A stretch of 64,000 nt of DNA from Amycolatopsis sp. FDAARGOS 1241 (GTDB taxonomy: Bacteria; Actinomycetota; Actinomycetes; Mycobacteriales; Pseudonocardiaceae). Positions 17,918 to 26,013 of this stretch are shown here, one piece after another. The position numbers were made by a program, and so were the translations under genes. Under the pieces are notes generated by a model that worked only from the letters and a program-made list of their open reading frames with translations, was not told the origin of the DNA and did no database searches. Position 1 is the first letter of the stretch; each line of letters begins with the position of its first letter. The DNA lies in contig NZ_CP069526.1 in NCBI RefSeq assembly GCF_016889705.1, forward strand, positions 9,204,001 to 9,268,000, read 5' to 3'.

Positions 17918-20164
17918 TCAGCGCCGCGGGTACCGCTGCACCCACTCCTCGCCCAGCATGCTCAGCGCCGAGCGGCGGTCGAAGTGCCACAACGCGTCCG
18001 TGGCGAGCTGCTCGATGAGGTGGCGCAGCTCCAGCTGTTCCACCCACTTCTGCGGCAGCCCCGGCACACCCACGCGGGCGCCGAGCAACGCGCCGGTGAT
18101 CGCTCCCGTCAGCGCGCTGCGGCCCGAGTGGTTCACCGCGCGCAGCAGCGCCTGTTCGGGGTAGTTCTCGAAGCCCGAGAGCGCGGCGAAGGCGCGGCCG
18201 ACCACGGACAGTGTGCTCTGGCCGTCGCCGATCAGCTCGGGCATGCGCAGGTCGGGCAACCCGTGCTCGCCGAAGAACGGCACGGCCTCGGCGACCATCG
18301 CCTTGACCGCCGCCCACTCCGGACCGGTCACGAACGTCGTGTTGTGGTCGGTGAGGATCTCGCGCGAGAGGTTCCACACGGGGTAGCTGAACGCGTCCTT
18401 GGTCAGCACCGGCTCGAACAGCCACGCCAGGTAGGTCGCCGCGGACACGTCTTCCTCGTGCGGATGGGTCACGCCCACCAGGTCGCGCACGGCCTGGCGC
18501 ACGCCGCCGCTGAAACCCGTGCCAGGGCCGGCCGCGGTGAGCACGGCGGGCAGCGCGCCGATGAGCGCGGTCGGGCCCGCCAGCGCCACGGCCTGCGGGT
18601 TCCCGGTCACGAGAGCGTGGTAGGTGTTGAGCTCGGTGTCGTCGGCGGTGCGGCGGACGTGCAGGTCGGGCACCTTCACGAGCCAGCCGTCGGCGTCGTC
18701 GTACGGCGCGCCCTGCGTGTGCAGCCAGCGCATCAGCGCGCCGCGCACCACGGCGGGGAACTGCTGCTCGACGTCGCGCGACTCCGGCTGCTCGCGGTGC
18801 GGGCTGCGGATCACGGCCTCGGTGTAGAAGAGCAGCCGCTGCGTCAGCGAACCGATGCGGCCCGGCTGGTCGAATGCCATCGGCAGGTCGGTCACGCCCT
18901 CGGGGCCGAACTGCGTGACGATCTCGTCGAGCCGCATCCGGTCCACGGCCAGGCCCAGCGCCTCGCCGAGCGCGAAGCCGACGTACGCGCCGATCACGCG
19001 CTGCCAGCCGTAGCGGAAGTTCTCGAGGTCGTGTTCGGGGTACTTGCCGAACGTGTCGAGCCGCGGCACCACGCGGCCCTGGTTGTCCCAGCCGGGGACG
19101 AGCCCGTTGGCGCGCCAGTCATTGGGCTTGCTGCGCGGCGGCTCCGCCATGGCGAGGCGCTTGAGCCACGACTGGCCGAGTACGGTCCGCTGGCACTCCT
19201 CGGCGGTCAGCTCGAAGCCGTGGCGCCGGGCCTTCTCGGCGGCGACCAGCGGTGCCTGGACGGGGTCGTCGAGCCCCATCCGCGTGGCGGTGTCGGCCGT
19301 GAGCCGCTCGAGCTCGTCCTCGGCTTCGGGGCAGCGCCCGTGCCGGTCGATGCGCGGCTCGTGGCGCGGGAACCGGCGCGCGATGGCCGTGAGTTCCTCG
19401 CCGGTGACGTCCTCGAACGTCGCCGGGCCGCCGTTGATCACGAGGTTCGGCGGGTGCTCGAACTCGGCGAGCGTCGCCAGGTCCACGCGCCACCAGGCGT
19501 GCTCGCGCGGCGGGAAGTGGCGAGTGTCGCTGAAGACGCGCAGCTCGTTGCGCTCTTCGCTGAAGTAGAAGCGGTCGGTGGCACCGGTCTTGAGGTCGAG
19601 CGGCACGTAGACGTCGCAGCGCAGCAGGCCGATCAGCAGCTGCTCACGCGAAAGCCAGCCGACGCTGGCGAACGCGAGCAGCGTCTCGAGCGTGTTCTGC
19701 GGCTTGGGGTAGCCGCGGCGGATCGGGCCGGCCTTGTACTCGGGGTTCTCGCGCTCGTCGCCGGTCTGCTGGCCGTCGTTGTCGACCTTCACCCAGCCGG
19801 CCACGGCGTGCAGCGGCACTCCCAGCTCGCCGAAGCCGGCCTTCACGTACTCCGGGTCCACGACTTCGCGCCAGCTCTCCTGGCCGGGGAACGCCACGGG
19901 GATGCTCAGCCCTCCTGGGCTCGGGGGCGCTTGGCGCAGCTCGCCGTCCGGCTCGCGCACGACCACCGACGGGGTCGGGAAGAGCTCCTTGTCCGGCCGG
20001 CCGTCGTCGAGGAACGCGACGGTGTTGTACGGGATCGACCAGCCTTCGGGAATGCGCAGCACCCGGTCCTGGTCCACCCGCAGCCCGCCGGGGCCGGAGA
20101 CGTCGGGGCCGTGCACGGCGCGCAGCCAGTGCCCGACCTTCTCCATCGCTTCCGCCGCTTCCAC
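17918..20164 (-). CDS. Immunity-domain fused, degenerate ADP-ribosylglycohydrolase
   Basis: A 748-residue protein. Residues about 10-130 resemble a YrhB/Imm35-type domain (RIPEGWSIPYNTVAFLDDG), and about 130-290 a second module. About 400-745 is an ADP-ribosylglycohydrolase fold (IGAYVGFALGEALGLAVDR) that keeps the architecture, but TDDT is replaced by GSLT and DSDS by RSAL. The metal site is lost, and it should bind rather than hydrolyse. GTG 20164 abuts the upstream stop codon (20167-20165), with GGAGAGGA ten bases before. ATG 20146 is an alternative start. Confidence 0.77.
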   Translation of the reverse strand: MEAAEAMEKVGHWLRAVHGPDVSGPGGLRVDQDRVLRIPEGWSIPYNTVAFLDDGRPDKELFPTPSVVVREPDGELRQAPPSPGGLSIPVAFPGQESWREVVDPEYVKAGFGELGVPLHAVAGWVKVDNDGQQTGDERENPEYKAGPIRRGYPKPQNTLETLLAFASVGWLSREQLLIGLLRCDVYVPLDLKTGATDRFYFSEERNELRVFSDTRHFPPREHAWWRVDLATLAEFEHPPNLVINGGPATFEDVTGEELTAIARRFPRHEPRIDRHGRCPEAEDELERLTADTATRMGLDDPVQAPLVAAEKARRHGFELTAEECQRTVLGQSWLKRLAMAEPPRSKPNDWRANGLVPGWDNQGRVVPRLDTFGKYPEHDLENFRYGWQRVIGAYVGFALGEALGLAVDRMRLDEIVTQFGPEGVTDLPMAFDQPGRIGSLTQRLLFYTEAVIRSPHREQPESRDVEQQFPAVVRGALMRWLHTQGAPYDDADGWLVKVPDLHVRRTADDTELNTYHALVTGNPQAVALAGPTALIGALPAVLTAAGPGTGFSGGVRQAVRDLVGVTHPHEEDVSAATYLAWLFEPVLTKDAFSYPVWNLSREILTDHNTTFVTGPEWAAVKAMVAEAVPFFGEHGLPDLRMPELIGDGQSTLSVVGRAFAALSGFENYPEQALLRAVNHSGRSALTGAITGALLGARVGVPGLPQKWVEQLELRHLIEQLATDALWHFDRRSALSMLGEEWVQRYPRR

Positions 20165-21556
20165 CTACTCGATCCTCTCCAGGCTTCCGTCGGACTCGTG
20201 CTCCGCGATCGGCTTGGGCAGCACGTACGCCACCGCGCCGCCCGGCAGGTTGGCCCAGGGCACCGTGACACCGGTGACCACGTGGAGTGACCGTCTCAGC
20301 CGGTAGGTGTGTGCCACCCGTTCCCGTTCGAGTGGTAGTGACGTCGTGGCGAACCGTACCTCGCCGTGGTGGACGAGGTTGCCCGGTTCCTCCCCGAAGC
20401 GCAGGACGACCGTACCTTCGGGCAGTCGCGTCAGCCTCTTGTTGCGCAGCAGTGTCAGCGGTGGATCACCCGCGGCAGGCTGGATCGGCCAGTCGTCCAC
20501 CTCTTTCGCGGTCTCCAGCGGGGTCTCGCGTCCGCCGGTCAGCCGGGCCGGGTGCAGCAGCAGTGCGCCGAGGAGCTGCTGCGCCGCGTCCGGCAAGTGC
20601 GTGAAGGTCTGCTCGGCGCCGGTGGCCGAAGTGACCGTCCAGCCGGCTTCACCGCGGCTCAGGCACCACTTGCCGGCTTCGACGGCGCCGATCCGGTACG
20701 CCTGCGGCCAGACGCCGAACGACCCGAGCCGCTGCACCAGGACCACGAGCAGCTGTTCGTCGCTCAGCTCGGGATCGGCGCTGGTCTCGAGCTCGGCGGC
20801 GACGTCGCCTTCGGTCCGCTGCCCGTCCTCGGCGCCCGGTCGTGGCCGCGGTTGACCCAGCAGGTCGGCCTCGGCGGTGCGGCGGACGAGGTGTTCGACG
20901 TAGGGCGGCTGGAAGCCCAGTTCACGGATGTGCGCGACGAGTTCCGGCTCGGGCGCGATGCCGTGCCGGCGCAGCTGGTGCGGCACGGTCTCGGGCCACA
21001 GCCACGTGCCGTCGGTCCGGTGCGTGTCGCCGACCAGCGCTTCGCGCTCGAGGTACTGCAGCACGAGCGGCAGTTCCCCGTCGGGCAGCGGCTCGCGCTC
21101 CTCCCCCACCTCGGCGGGACGCGCGCGGCGGAACCGGACGCCGAGCGGCAGGCCGACCCGCAGGCGCCACCAGTCGGGGATGTGCTCGTCCTCGCGGGGG
21201 AACGTCTCGAGCTCGTCGCGGTAGGCGTCCGGTTCGGCCGGGGCGCTCCACTGCGGGTCGCCGTCGACGTAGAAGTCGAAGTCGAACGTGCCGTCGGGCG
21301 CCAGCACGAACCGGGCCTGCAGCCACGTGCCGCGGCCCTGCCGGTACATCCCGGCGCGCAGCGCCTCGAACTTGCCGGTGACGTCCTGGTTCGCCTCGGT
21401 GTTGCGCGGCTGGACTTCGGTGTGGCCGCCGACCTGTGCGAAGCCGATCCCGGCGGGTGCGGCGGGATCGGGTGAGTGGGCGCGGATCAGCCGGCCGATC
21501 TCGACGAGCAGTCCGTGCTGCTCGGATTCGGAGAGTGGTTCCACGGGGTTCAGCAC
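20165..21556 (-). CDS. YezG-like/TNT-like two-domain protein (A)
   Basis: A 463-residue paralogue of the protein encoded at 14883-16772. A YezG/DUF600-like domain covers about 10-135 (LRAGMYRQGRGTWLQARF, FDFDFYVDGDPQW). The HTDG-like module appears as RTDGTWLWPETVPHQLRRHG. The TNT-like C-terminus, about 370-460, has LPEGTVVLRFGEE and VPWANLPGGAVAYVLP. As in B, Ala replaces the glutamine expected after the PGGG turn. It lacks the extra 125-residue N-terminal module of B. No signal peptide is seen, so it is cytosolic or exported by a type VII-like route. GTG 21556 lies 15 bp after the YbaB-like gene. Confidence 0.72.
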   Translation of the reverse strand: MLNPVEPLSESEQHGLLVEIGRLIRAHSPDPAAPAGIGFAQVGGHTEVQPRNTEANQDVTGKFEALRAGMYRQGRGTWLQARFVLAPDGTFDFDFYVDGDPQWSAPAEPDAYRDELETFPREDEHIPDWWRLRVGLPLGVRFRRARPAEVGEEREPLPDGELPLVLQYLEREALVGDTHRTDGTWLWPETVPHQLRRHGIAPEPELVAHIRELGFQPPYVEHLVRRTAEADLLGQPRPRPGAEDGQRTEGDVAAELETSADPELSDEQLLVVLVQRLGSFGVWPQAYRIGAVEAGKWCLSRGEAGWTVTSATGAEQTFTHLPDAAQQLLGALLLHPARLTGGRETPLETAKEVDDWPIQPAAGDPPLTLLRNKRLTRLPEGTVVLRFGEEPGNLVHHGEVRFATTSLPLERERVAHTYRLRRSLHVVTGVTVPWANLPGGAVAYVLPKPIAEHESDGSLERIE

Positions 21557-21570
21557 ATCCGGGCGCGGCC

Positions 21571-21891
21571 TCAGGAGCCGCGGCGGCGGTTCTGCGGCAG
21601 GGCGCTGCGCGGCGGCACGCTACGCGGGCGGACGCGGCGGGGCGTCGGCCGCGGTGCCGGCATCTGCTGCGGCTGGCCGTCGGCGAGCGGGGCCTCGGCG
21701 AGCTGCTGCACCAAAGCCTGGACGGTGTACGCGAGCTGCGCGGGCGTCGTGCGCTCGAACGCGTCGGGAGCGAACTCGAGCCGGCCGAGCGCGCCGTTGG
21801 CGCCGACCGTCACCCGGACCAGACCGTCCGGCGAGGTCAGGACGGCAGGAGCGACGTCCAGACGGGCGCGGTCGTCCCCTGCGGTACTCAC
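21571..21891 (-). CDS. YbaB/EbfC-like small protein
   Basis: A 106-residue protein whose residues 15-70 (GLVRVTVGANGALGRLEF and AFERTTPAQLAYTVQALVQQ) match the YbaB-like proteins found beside WXG100 and polymorphic-toxin genes in Actinobacteria. The tail is Pro/Arg-rich and basic, so nucleic-acid or partner binding is possible. From GTG 21891 it heads the operon of TNT-like and ADP-ribosylglycohydrolase genes. It is not the recR-linked YbaB. The exact role is unknown. Confidence 0.68.
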   Translation of the reverse strand: MSTAGDDRARLDVAPAVLTSPDGLVRVTVGANGALGRLEFAPDAFERTTPAQLAYTVQALVQQLAEAPLADGQPQQMPAPRPTPRRVRPRSVPPRSALPQNRRRGS

Positions 21892-22007
21892 GGTTGCCCC
21901 CCGCGTCTTTCGAACTCACCGGGGTTCACCCGGCCGGGTCATGCATCACCCTAATGCCAATGTGGTGATCACAGTCCCCGTTCGGTCCAACGGTTTGCGG
22001 CAGCGAA

Positions 22008-23315
22008 TCAGTTCGGCGTGGCGCGCCGGCGCGCCACGAGGTAGCCGGCGCCCCCGAGGACGTAACACACCGTGGCGGCGATCATCAGCCCCGGCGCGTA
22101 CCCGGTGTTCGGCACGAACACCGCGCCGACCGCGACGGCGGCGACCTGCGTGACGTTGAACAGCGTGTCGTACAGAGCGAACACCCGGCCGCGCGCCTCG
22201 TCGGCGACGTCGAGCTGGATCGACGAGTCCACGCACAGCTTGAGCACCTGGCCCGCGCCCGTGATCAGGAACGACGCCACCAGCGCCAGCGGCAGCACCA
22301 TGGGCAGGCCGAGCGCCGACTGCGCGACGGCGGCCACGGCCAGTGCGCCGACAATCGAGCGCAGCCGGCCGAACCCCCGGATCAGCCGCGCCGTGAGCAG
22401 TCCCGCCACGAGGATGCCGGCGCCGGCGAGCGCCGCCATCTGCCCGAGCCCGGGCAGGCCGGCGCGGAAGACCCCGTCGTCGGGGAAGTAGTTCCGCATC
22501 AGCAGCACGGTGACCAGCAACGAGATGCCGTAGGCCGCCCGGTGGGCGAACAGCGCGATGAACCCGGCCGTCACGCTCGGCGCGCGCCAGGCGTGGCGGG
22601 CGCCGTCGGCGAGCCCGTGGGCGACGGCGAGGAACGGGTTCGGCGGTTCGTCCACCACCGTCGGGCCGAGGGCTCCGCGGGTGAACCTGTGCGCGATGAG
22701 CGCCGAGACCACCGCGCCCAGAGCGGCGAACGCCGTCGTCTCGGCCGAGCCGAGGTTGCCGGCGCCGAACACCGCACGCAGCAGAATCGCGCAGCCGCCG
22801 CCGACCACGGCCATGGCCGAGCCGAGCGTGGTCGCGAAGGCGTTGGCGGACACGACGCTTGCGGCGGGCACCACGTGCGGCAGCGAGGCCGACAGTCCCG
22901 AGCCGATGAAGCGCGACAGGCCTTCGGCCAGCAGCGCGAGGGAGAACAGGCCCGGCCCGCCCAGCCCCGTGCCCACGGCGGCGGCCGACGCGAGGACGGC
23001 GAACACGCGCAGGAGGTTCGCGAACACGAGCACGCGCCGGCGGTCCCACCGGTCCAGCAGGGCGCCCGCGAACGGTCCCACGAGGGAGTAGGGCAGCAAC
23101 AGCGCGGCGAAGCCTTCGGCGATGGCCATCGGATCGGCAGCGCGTTCGGGGTTGAACAGCACGGCACCCGCGAGGCCCGCCCGGTAGACCCCGTCGCCCC
23201 ACTGCGCGGCGAACCGGGTGTAGAGCAACCGCCGGAACTCGCGATCGCGGACCAGGAGCTTCGGTCCCATCCGCTCCGTCGTCGCGCTGATCGTCACGGG
23301 AAAAAGCCTAGCCAT
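22008..23315 (-). CDS. MFS transporter
   Basis: About 435 residues with 10-12 membrane helices and an MFS loop-2/3 motif (GALLDRWDRRRVL). A second half has DEARGRVFALYD, as in DHA3-type (enterobactin-exporter-like) drug or siderophore exporters. The start is uncertain: ATG 23315, GTG 23297 (giving an N-terminus TISATTERMGPKLL) and ATG 23270 are all possible, and none has a strong ribosome site. It is divergent from the cfa-like gene. The substrate cannot be told from sequence. Confidence 0.82.
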   Translation of the reverse strand: MARLFPVTISATTERMGPKLLVRDREFRRLLYTRFAAQWGDGVYRAGLAGAVLFNPERAADPMAIAEGFAALLLPYSLVGPFAGALLDRWDRRRVLVFANLLRVFAVLASAAAVGTGLGGPGLFSLALLAEGLSRFIGSGLSASLPHVVPAASVVSANAFATTLGSAMAVVGGGCAILLRAVFGAGNLGSAETTAFAALGAVVSALIAHRFTRGALGPTVVDEPPNPFLAVAHGLADGARHAWRAPSVTAGFIALFAHRAAYGISLLVTVLLMRNYFPDDGVFRAGLPGLGQMAALAGAGILVAGLLTARLIRGFGRLRSIVGALAVAAVAQSALGLPMVLPLALVASFLITGAGQVLKLCVDSSIQLDVADEARGRVFALYDTLFNVTQVAAVAVGAVFVPNTGYAPGLMIAATVCYVLGGAGYLVARRRATPN

Positions 23316-23476
23316 CGGGCGAACACCCCAGAAGGTCCTTACGAGCGCATTGCGCCGGGGGTCCTTCTGAACGTTCACCGAGGTTTTAATGCCGATGGGG
23401 GACTGCGGTGGGACGCCGCAAGTGTTGACGTGGTGGAGGGGACATCCGGACTCCTCGCTTCGGAAAGGGTGTGGAC

Positions 23477-24772
23477 ATGGCTGACGCCGCGTCGCGGCTG
23501 GTGAGTGTTGCCGAACGGTTGCTGGGAGCGCCGTGGCCGGTGCGGATCAAGGCCTGGGACGGCTCCCAGGCCGGCCCGCCGAATGCGCCCGCGCTCGTCC
23601 TGCGCAACCGTCGCGCCCTGCGCCGCGTGCTGTTCAAACCCGGCGAAGTGGGCCTGGCACGGGCCTGGGTGGCGGGTGACCTGGAGCTGGAGGGCGACCT
23701 CTACGTCGCCCTCGAGGCGGTGGCCGAGCTGATCGGGGACCGCGGTCACGACGCCGGGGGCGTGCTCAGCGCGCTCCGCGATCCGGCGGTGCGCCGTGCG
23801 GTCCGCGAACTGGTCCGCCTCGCCGGGCCGCCGCTGCCGCCCGCGCCGCCCCCGGAGGAGGTGCGCCGAAGCCGCCACCTGCACACCCGCCGCAGTGACA
23901 AGCAGGCCATCAGTCACCACTACGACGTCGGCAACGACTTCTACGAACTCGTGCTCGGCCCGTCGATGGTGTATTCGTGCGCCTACTGGCAGGAGGGCGG
24001 CACCCTGGAGTCCGCCCAGCGCGACAAGCTCGAACTCGTTTGCGCCAAGCTCGGCTTGCGCGAGGGCCGGCGCCTGCTCGACGTCGGGTGCGGCTGGGGC
24101 TCGATGGCGCTGCACGCGGCCCGCGAGCACGGGGTGCACGTCGTCGGCGTCACGATCTCCGAGGAGCAGGCTGCCTACGCCCGTGAGCGCGTCGCGGCCG
24201 AGGGGCTGACCGATCGCGTCGAGATCCGCGTGCAGGACTACCGGGACGTCGCCGACGGCCCCTACGACGCGATCTCCTCCATCGGCATGGCCGAGCACGT
24301 CGGTGCCGAGAACTACCTCGAGTACGCCCGCGACCTCTACGCTCTTTTGTGCCCGGGCGGCCGGTTGCTCAACCACCAGATCGGCCGCCGTCCGCTGCAG
24401 GACGAGTCGTCGTACCAGCTCAACGGGTTCATCGACGCCTACGTCTTCCCGGACGGTGAGCTCGCGCCCATCGGCACGACGGTGACGCAGCTGGAGCGCG
24501 CCGGCTTCGAGGTGCGGGACGTGGAGGCGCTACGCGAGCACTACGCGCTCACGCTGCGCCAGTGGGTCGCCAACCTCGAAGCGCAGTGGGACCGGGCGGT
24601 CCGGCTCGTGGGACCCGGCCGTGCCCGCGTCTGGCGGCTGTACATGGCCGCGTCGGCACTCGCGTTCGAACGCAACGACATCGGCGTCAACCAGGTCCTC
24701 GCGGTGCGCACCCCGGAAGCGGGCACCTCGGGACTGCCGCTGCGCCCGCGCACCTGGCACGGAGGGAAGTAG
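23477..24772 (+). CDS. Cyclopropane-fatty-acyl-phospholipid synthase family methyltransferase
   Basis: A 431-residue protein with an N-terminal lipid-binding domain and a SAM domain (LLDVGCGWGSMALHAA). It has the CFA-family features SHHYDVGNDFYELVLG, MVYSCAYW and SSIGMAEHVG. It transfers a methyl or methylene group to unsaturated membrane acyl chains. ATG 23477 is preferred over GTG 23471 because GGAAAGGG is then correctly spaced. It stands alone, divergent from the MFS gene. Confidence 0.9.
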   Translation: MADAASRLVSVAERLLGAPWPVRIKAWDGSQAGPPNAPALVLRNRRALRRVLFKPGEVGLARAWVAGDLELEGDLYVALEAVAELIGDRGHDAGGVLSALRDPAVRRAVRELVRLAGPPLPPAPPPEEVRRSRHLHTRRSDKQAISHHYDVGNDFYELVLGPSMVYSCAYWQEGGTLESAQRDKLELVCAKLGLREGRRLLDVGCGWGSMALHAAREHGVHVVGVTISEEQAAYARERVAAEGLTDRVEIRVQDYRDVADGPYDAISSIGMAEHVGAENYLEYARDLYALLCPGGRLLNHQIGRRPLQDESSYQLNGFIDAYVFPDGELAPIGTTVTQLERAGFEVRDVEALREHYALTLRQWVANLEAQWDRAVRLVGPGRARVWRLYMAASALAFERNDIGVNQVLAVRTPEAGTSGLPLRPRTWHGGK

Positions 24773-24773
24773 G

Positions 24774-24887
24774 GGGCCGGCGCACTTGGTCGCCTCTCGG
24801 CGGCTTGGCGCAGTGTGGCTCCAGCCGAACGGTATTCCACAAAGGCTGTTCTTCAGTGAGCCCGGGGGACACGGAGTGCGCCGGCCC
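24774..24887. repeat. 114-bp unit bounded by 13-bp inverted repeats
   Basis: GGGCCGGCGCACT at 24774-24786 has its exact reverse complement at 24875-24887. The unit begins just after the cfa-like stop and ends before yqgE. No open frame lies inside and no clear target duplication flanks it. It could be a small mobile remnant (MITE-like) or a long-range stem acting as a terminator. Confidence 0.55.
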
Positions 24888-24968
24888 ATTGTTCCCAACG
24901 GGGCACGTGGGGTTGGTGTTCCCGTGCCACCGGAAATTCTCGCGACGGGAAGTGGGATCATTGTCGGC

Positions 24969-25541
24969 GTGCCAGCGGACGCCGAGGTTGAACCGGGAAC
25001 GCTCCTGGTCGCCGCCCCCACGATGTTCGACCCGAACTTCAAGCGGACCGTGGTGTTCGTGATCGATCACCGCGACGAGGGCACGCTCGGCGTGGTCCTC
25101 AACCGCCCGAGCGACGTCCCCGTGCACGACGTCCTGCCCAATTGGGGCGGGCACGTCGCCGAGCCGCAGTCGGTGTTCGTCGGCGGTCCCGTCGAGAAGA
25201 AGACGGCGCTGTGCCTTGCCGCGCTGCGCACCGGCGAGACCGCGGCGAGCGTGCCCGGGGTGATCGCCGTGCGCGGTCCGGTGGCGCTCGTCGACCTCGA
25301 CACCGATCCCGAGGTGCTGGTGCCGAAGGTGCGCGGCGTGCGTGTCTTCGCCGGGTACGCGGGCTGGGACTCCGGTCAGCTGGCGGGCGAGATCGAGCGC
25401 GAGGACTGGGTCATCGTGCCCGCGCTGCCGAGCGACATCCTGGCCTCGCCCAGCCGTGACCTGTGGGGCCAGGTACTGCGCCGCCAGGGCGTGCCGCTCG
25501 CCTTGCTGGCCACCCACCCGGGCGACCTGCAGCGGAATTAG
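24969..25541 (+). CDS. YqgE/AlgH family protein
   Basis: About 190 residues of the UPF0301 family, with the typical PGTLLVAAPTMFDPNF, GTLGVVLNRPS, VFVGGPV and LWGQVLRRQ blocks. It is close to M. tuberculosis Rv0038 (202 residues), also near leuS. The biochemical role of the family is not established. GTG 24969 gives a family-like N-terminus; GTG 24924 would add 15 residues. The stop overlaps the stop of the convergent SdpI-like gene. Confidence 0.85.
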   Translation: MPADAEVEPGTLLVAAPTMFDPNFKRTVVFVIDHRDEGTLGVVLNRPSDVPVHDVLPNWGGHVAEPQSVFVGGPVEKKTALCLAALRTGETAASVPGVIAVRGPVALVDLDTDPEVLVPKVRGVRVFAGYAGWDSGQLAGEIEREDWVIVPALPSDILASPSRDLWGQVLRRQGVPLALLATHPGDLQRN

Positions 25542-25960
25542 GCCTCGTCGGCCTTCTGGAACACGCCGCAGCCACCGGCGCCGCACGCGCACCCGGCGCA
25601 GCCCGCGGGCGTGGCCGGAGCCGGCGCGGGCACGGTCAGCGCCGCACGGGCGCCGAGCACGCCACCGCCCACGACCAGCGCAAGCATGCCCAGCACGCCG
25701 ACGAACGCGGCGGCGATCAGCCCGGCGGTGGTGCCCGTCGCGAGGCCGGCGAGCCCGGCGACCAGGCCCACCGCGCCGCCGGCGAGCGTCGGCACGCTCG
25801 CGACGCGGTTCGCGAGCTTGAAGGCTTCTTCGCTGCGCAGGGACGCTTCGGTGCGGACACCGGCACCGCCGGCCCGGGTCAGCCGTTCGCGGAAACCGAG
25901 AAGGCCACCCCAGCCGACGACGAGACCCAGCACGATCGGGACGAGCGCGATAGCGAACAC
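25538..25960 (-). CDS. SdpI-like membrane protein with cysteine-rich tail
   Basis: A 140-residue protein with three membrane helices and the SdpI/YhfL signature GVRTEASLRSEEAFKLANR. SdpI in Bacillus gives immunity to the killing factor SdpC and sequesters a repressor, but many actinobacterial homologues have unknown roles. The C-terminus is unusual: GCAGCACGAGGCGVFQ holds four cysteines within 12 residues, suggesting a metal or heme site. GTG 25960 is preferred over an upstream TTG. Confidence 0.7.
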   Translation of the reverse strand: MFAIALVPIVLGLVVGWGGLLGFRERLTRAGGAGVRTEASLRSEEAFKLANRVASVPTLAGGAVGLVAGLAGLATGTTAGLIAAAFVGVLGMLALVVGGGVLGARAALTVPAPAPATPAGCAGCACGAGGCGVFQKADEA

Positions 25961-26013
25961 CCCACGAGGATAAGCGTGATCTCCCGGCAACGTGGCGGAT
26001 ACCCTCGTCCGTT

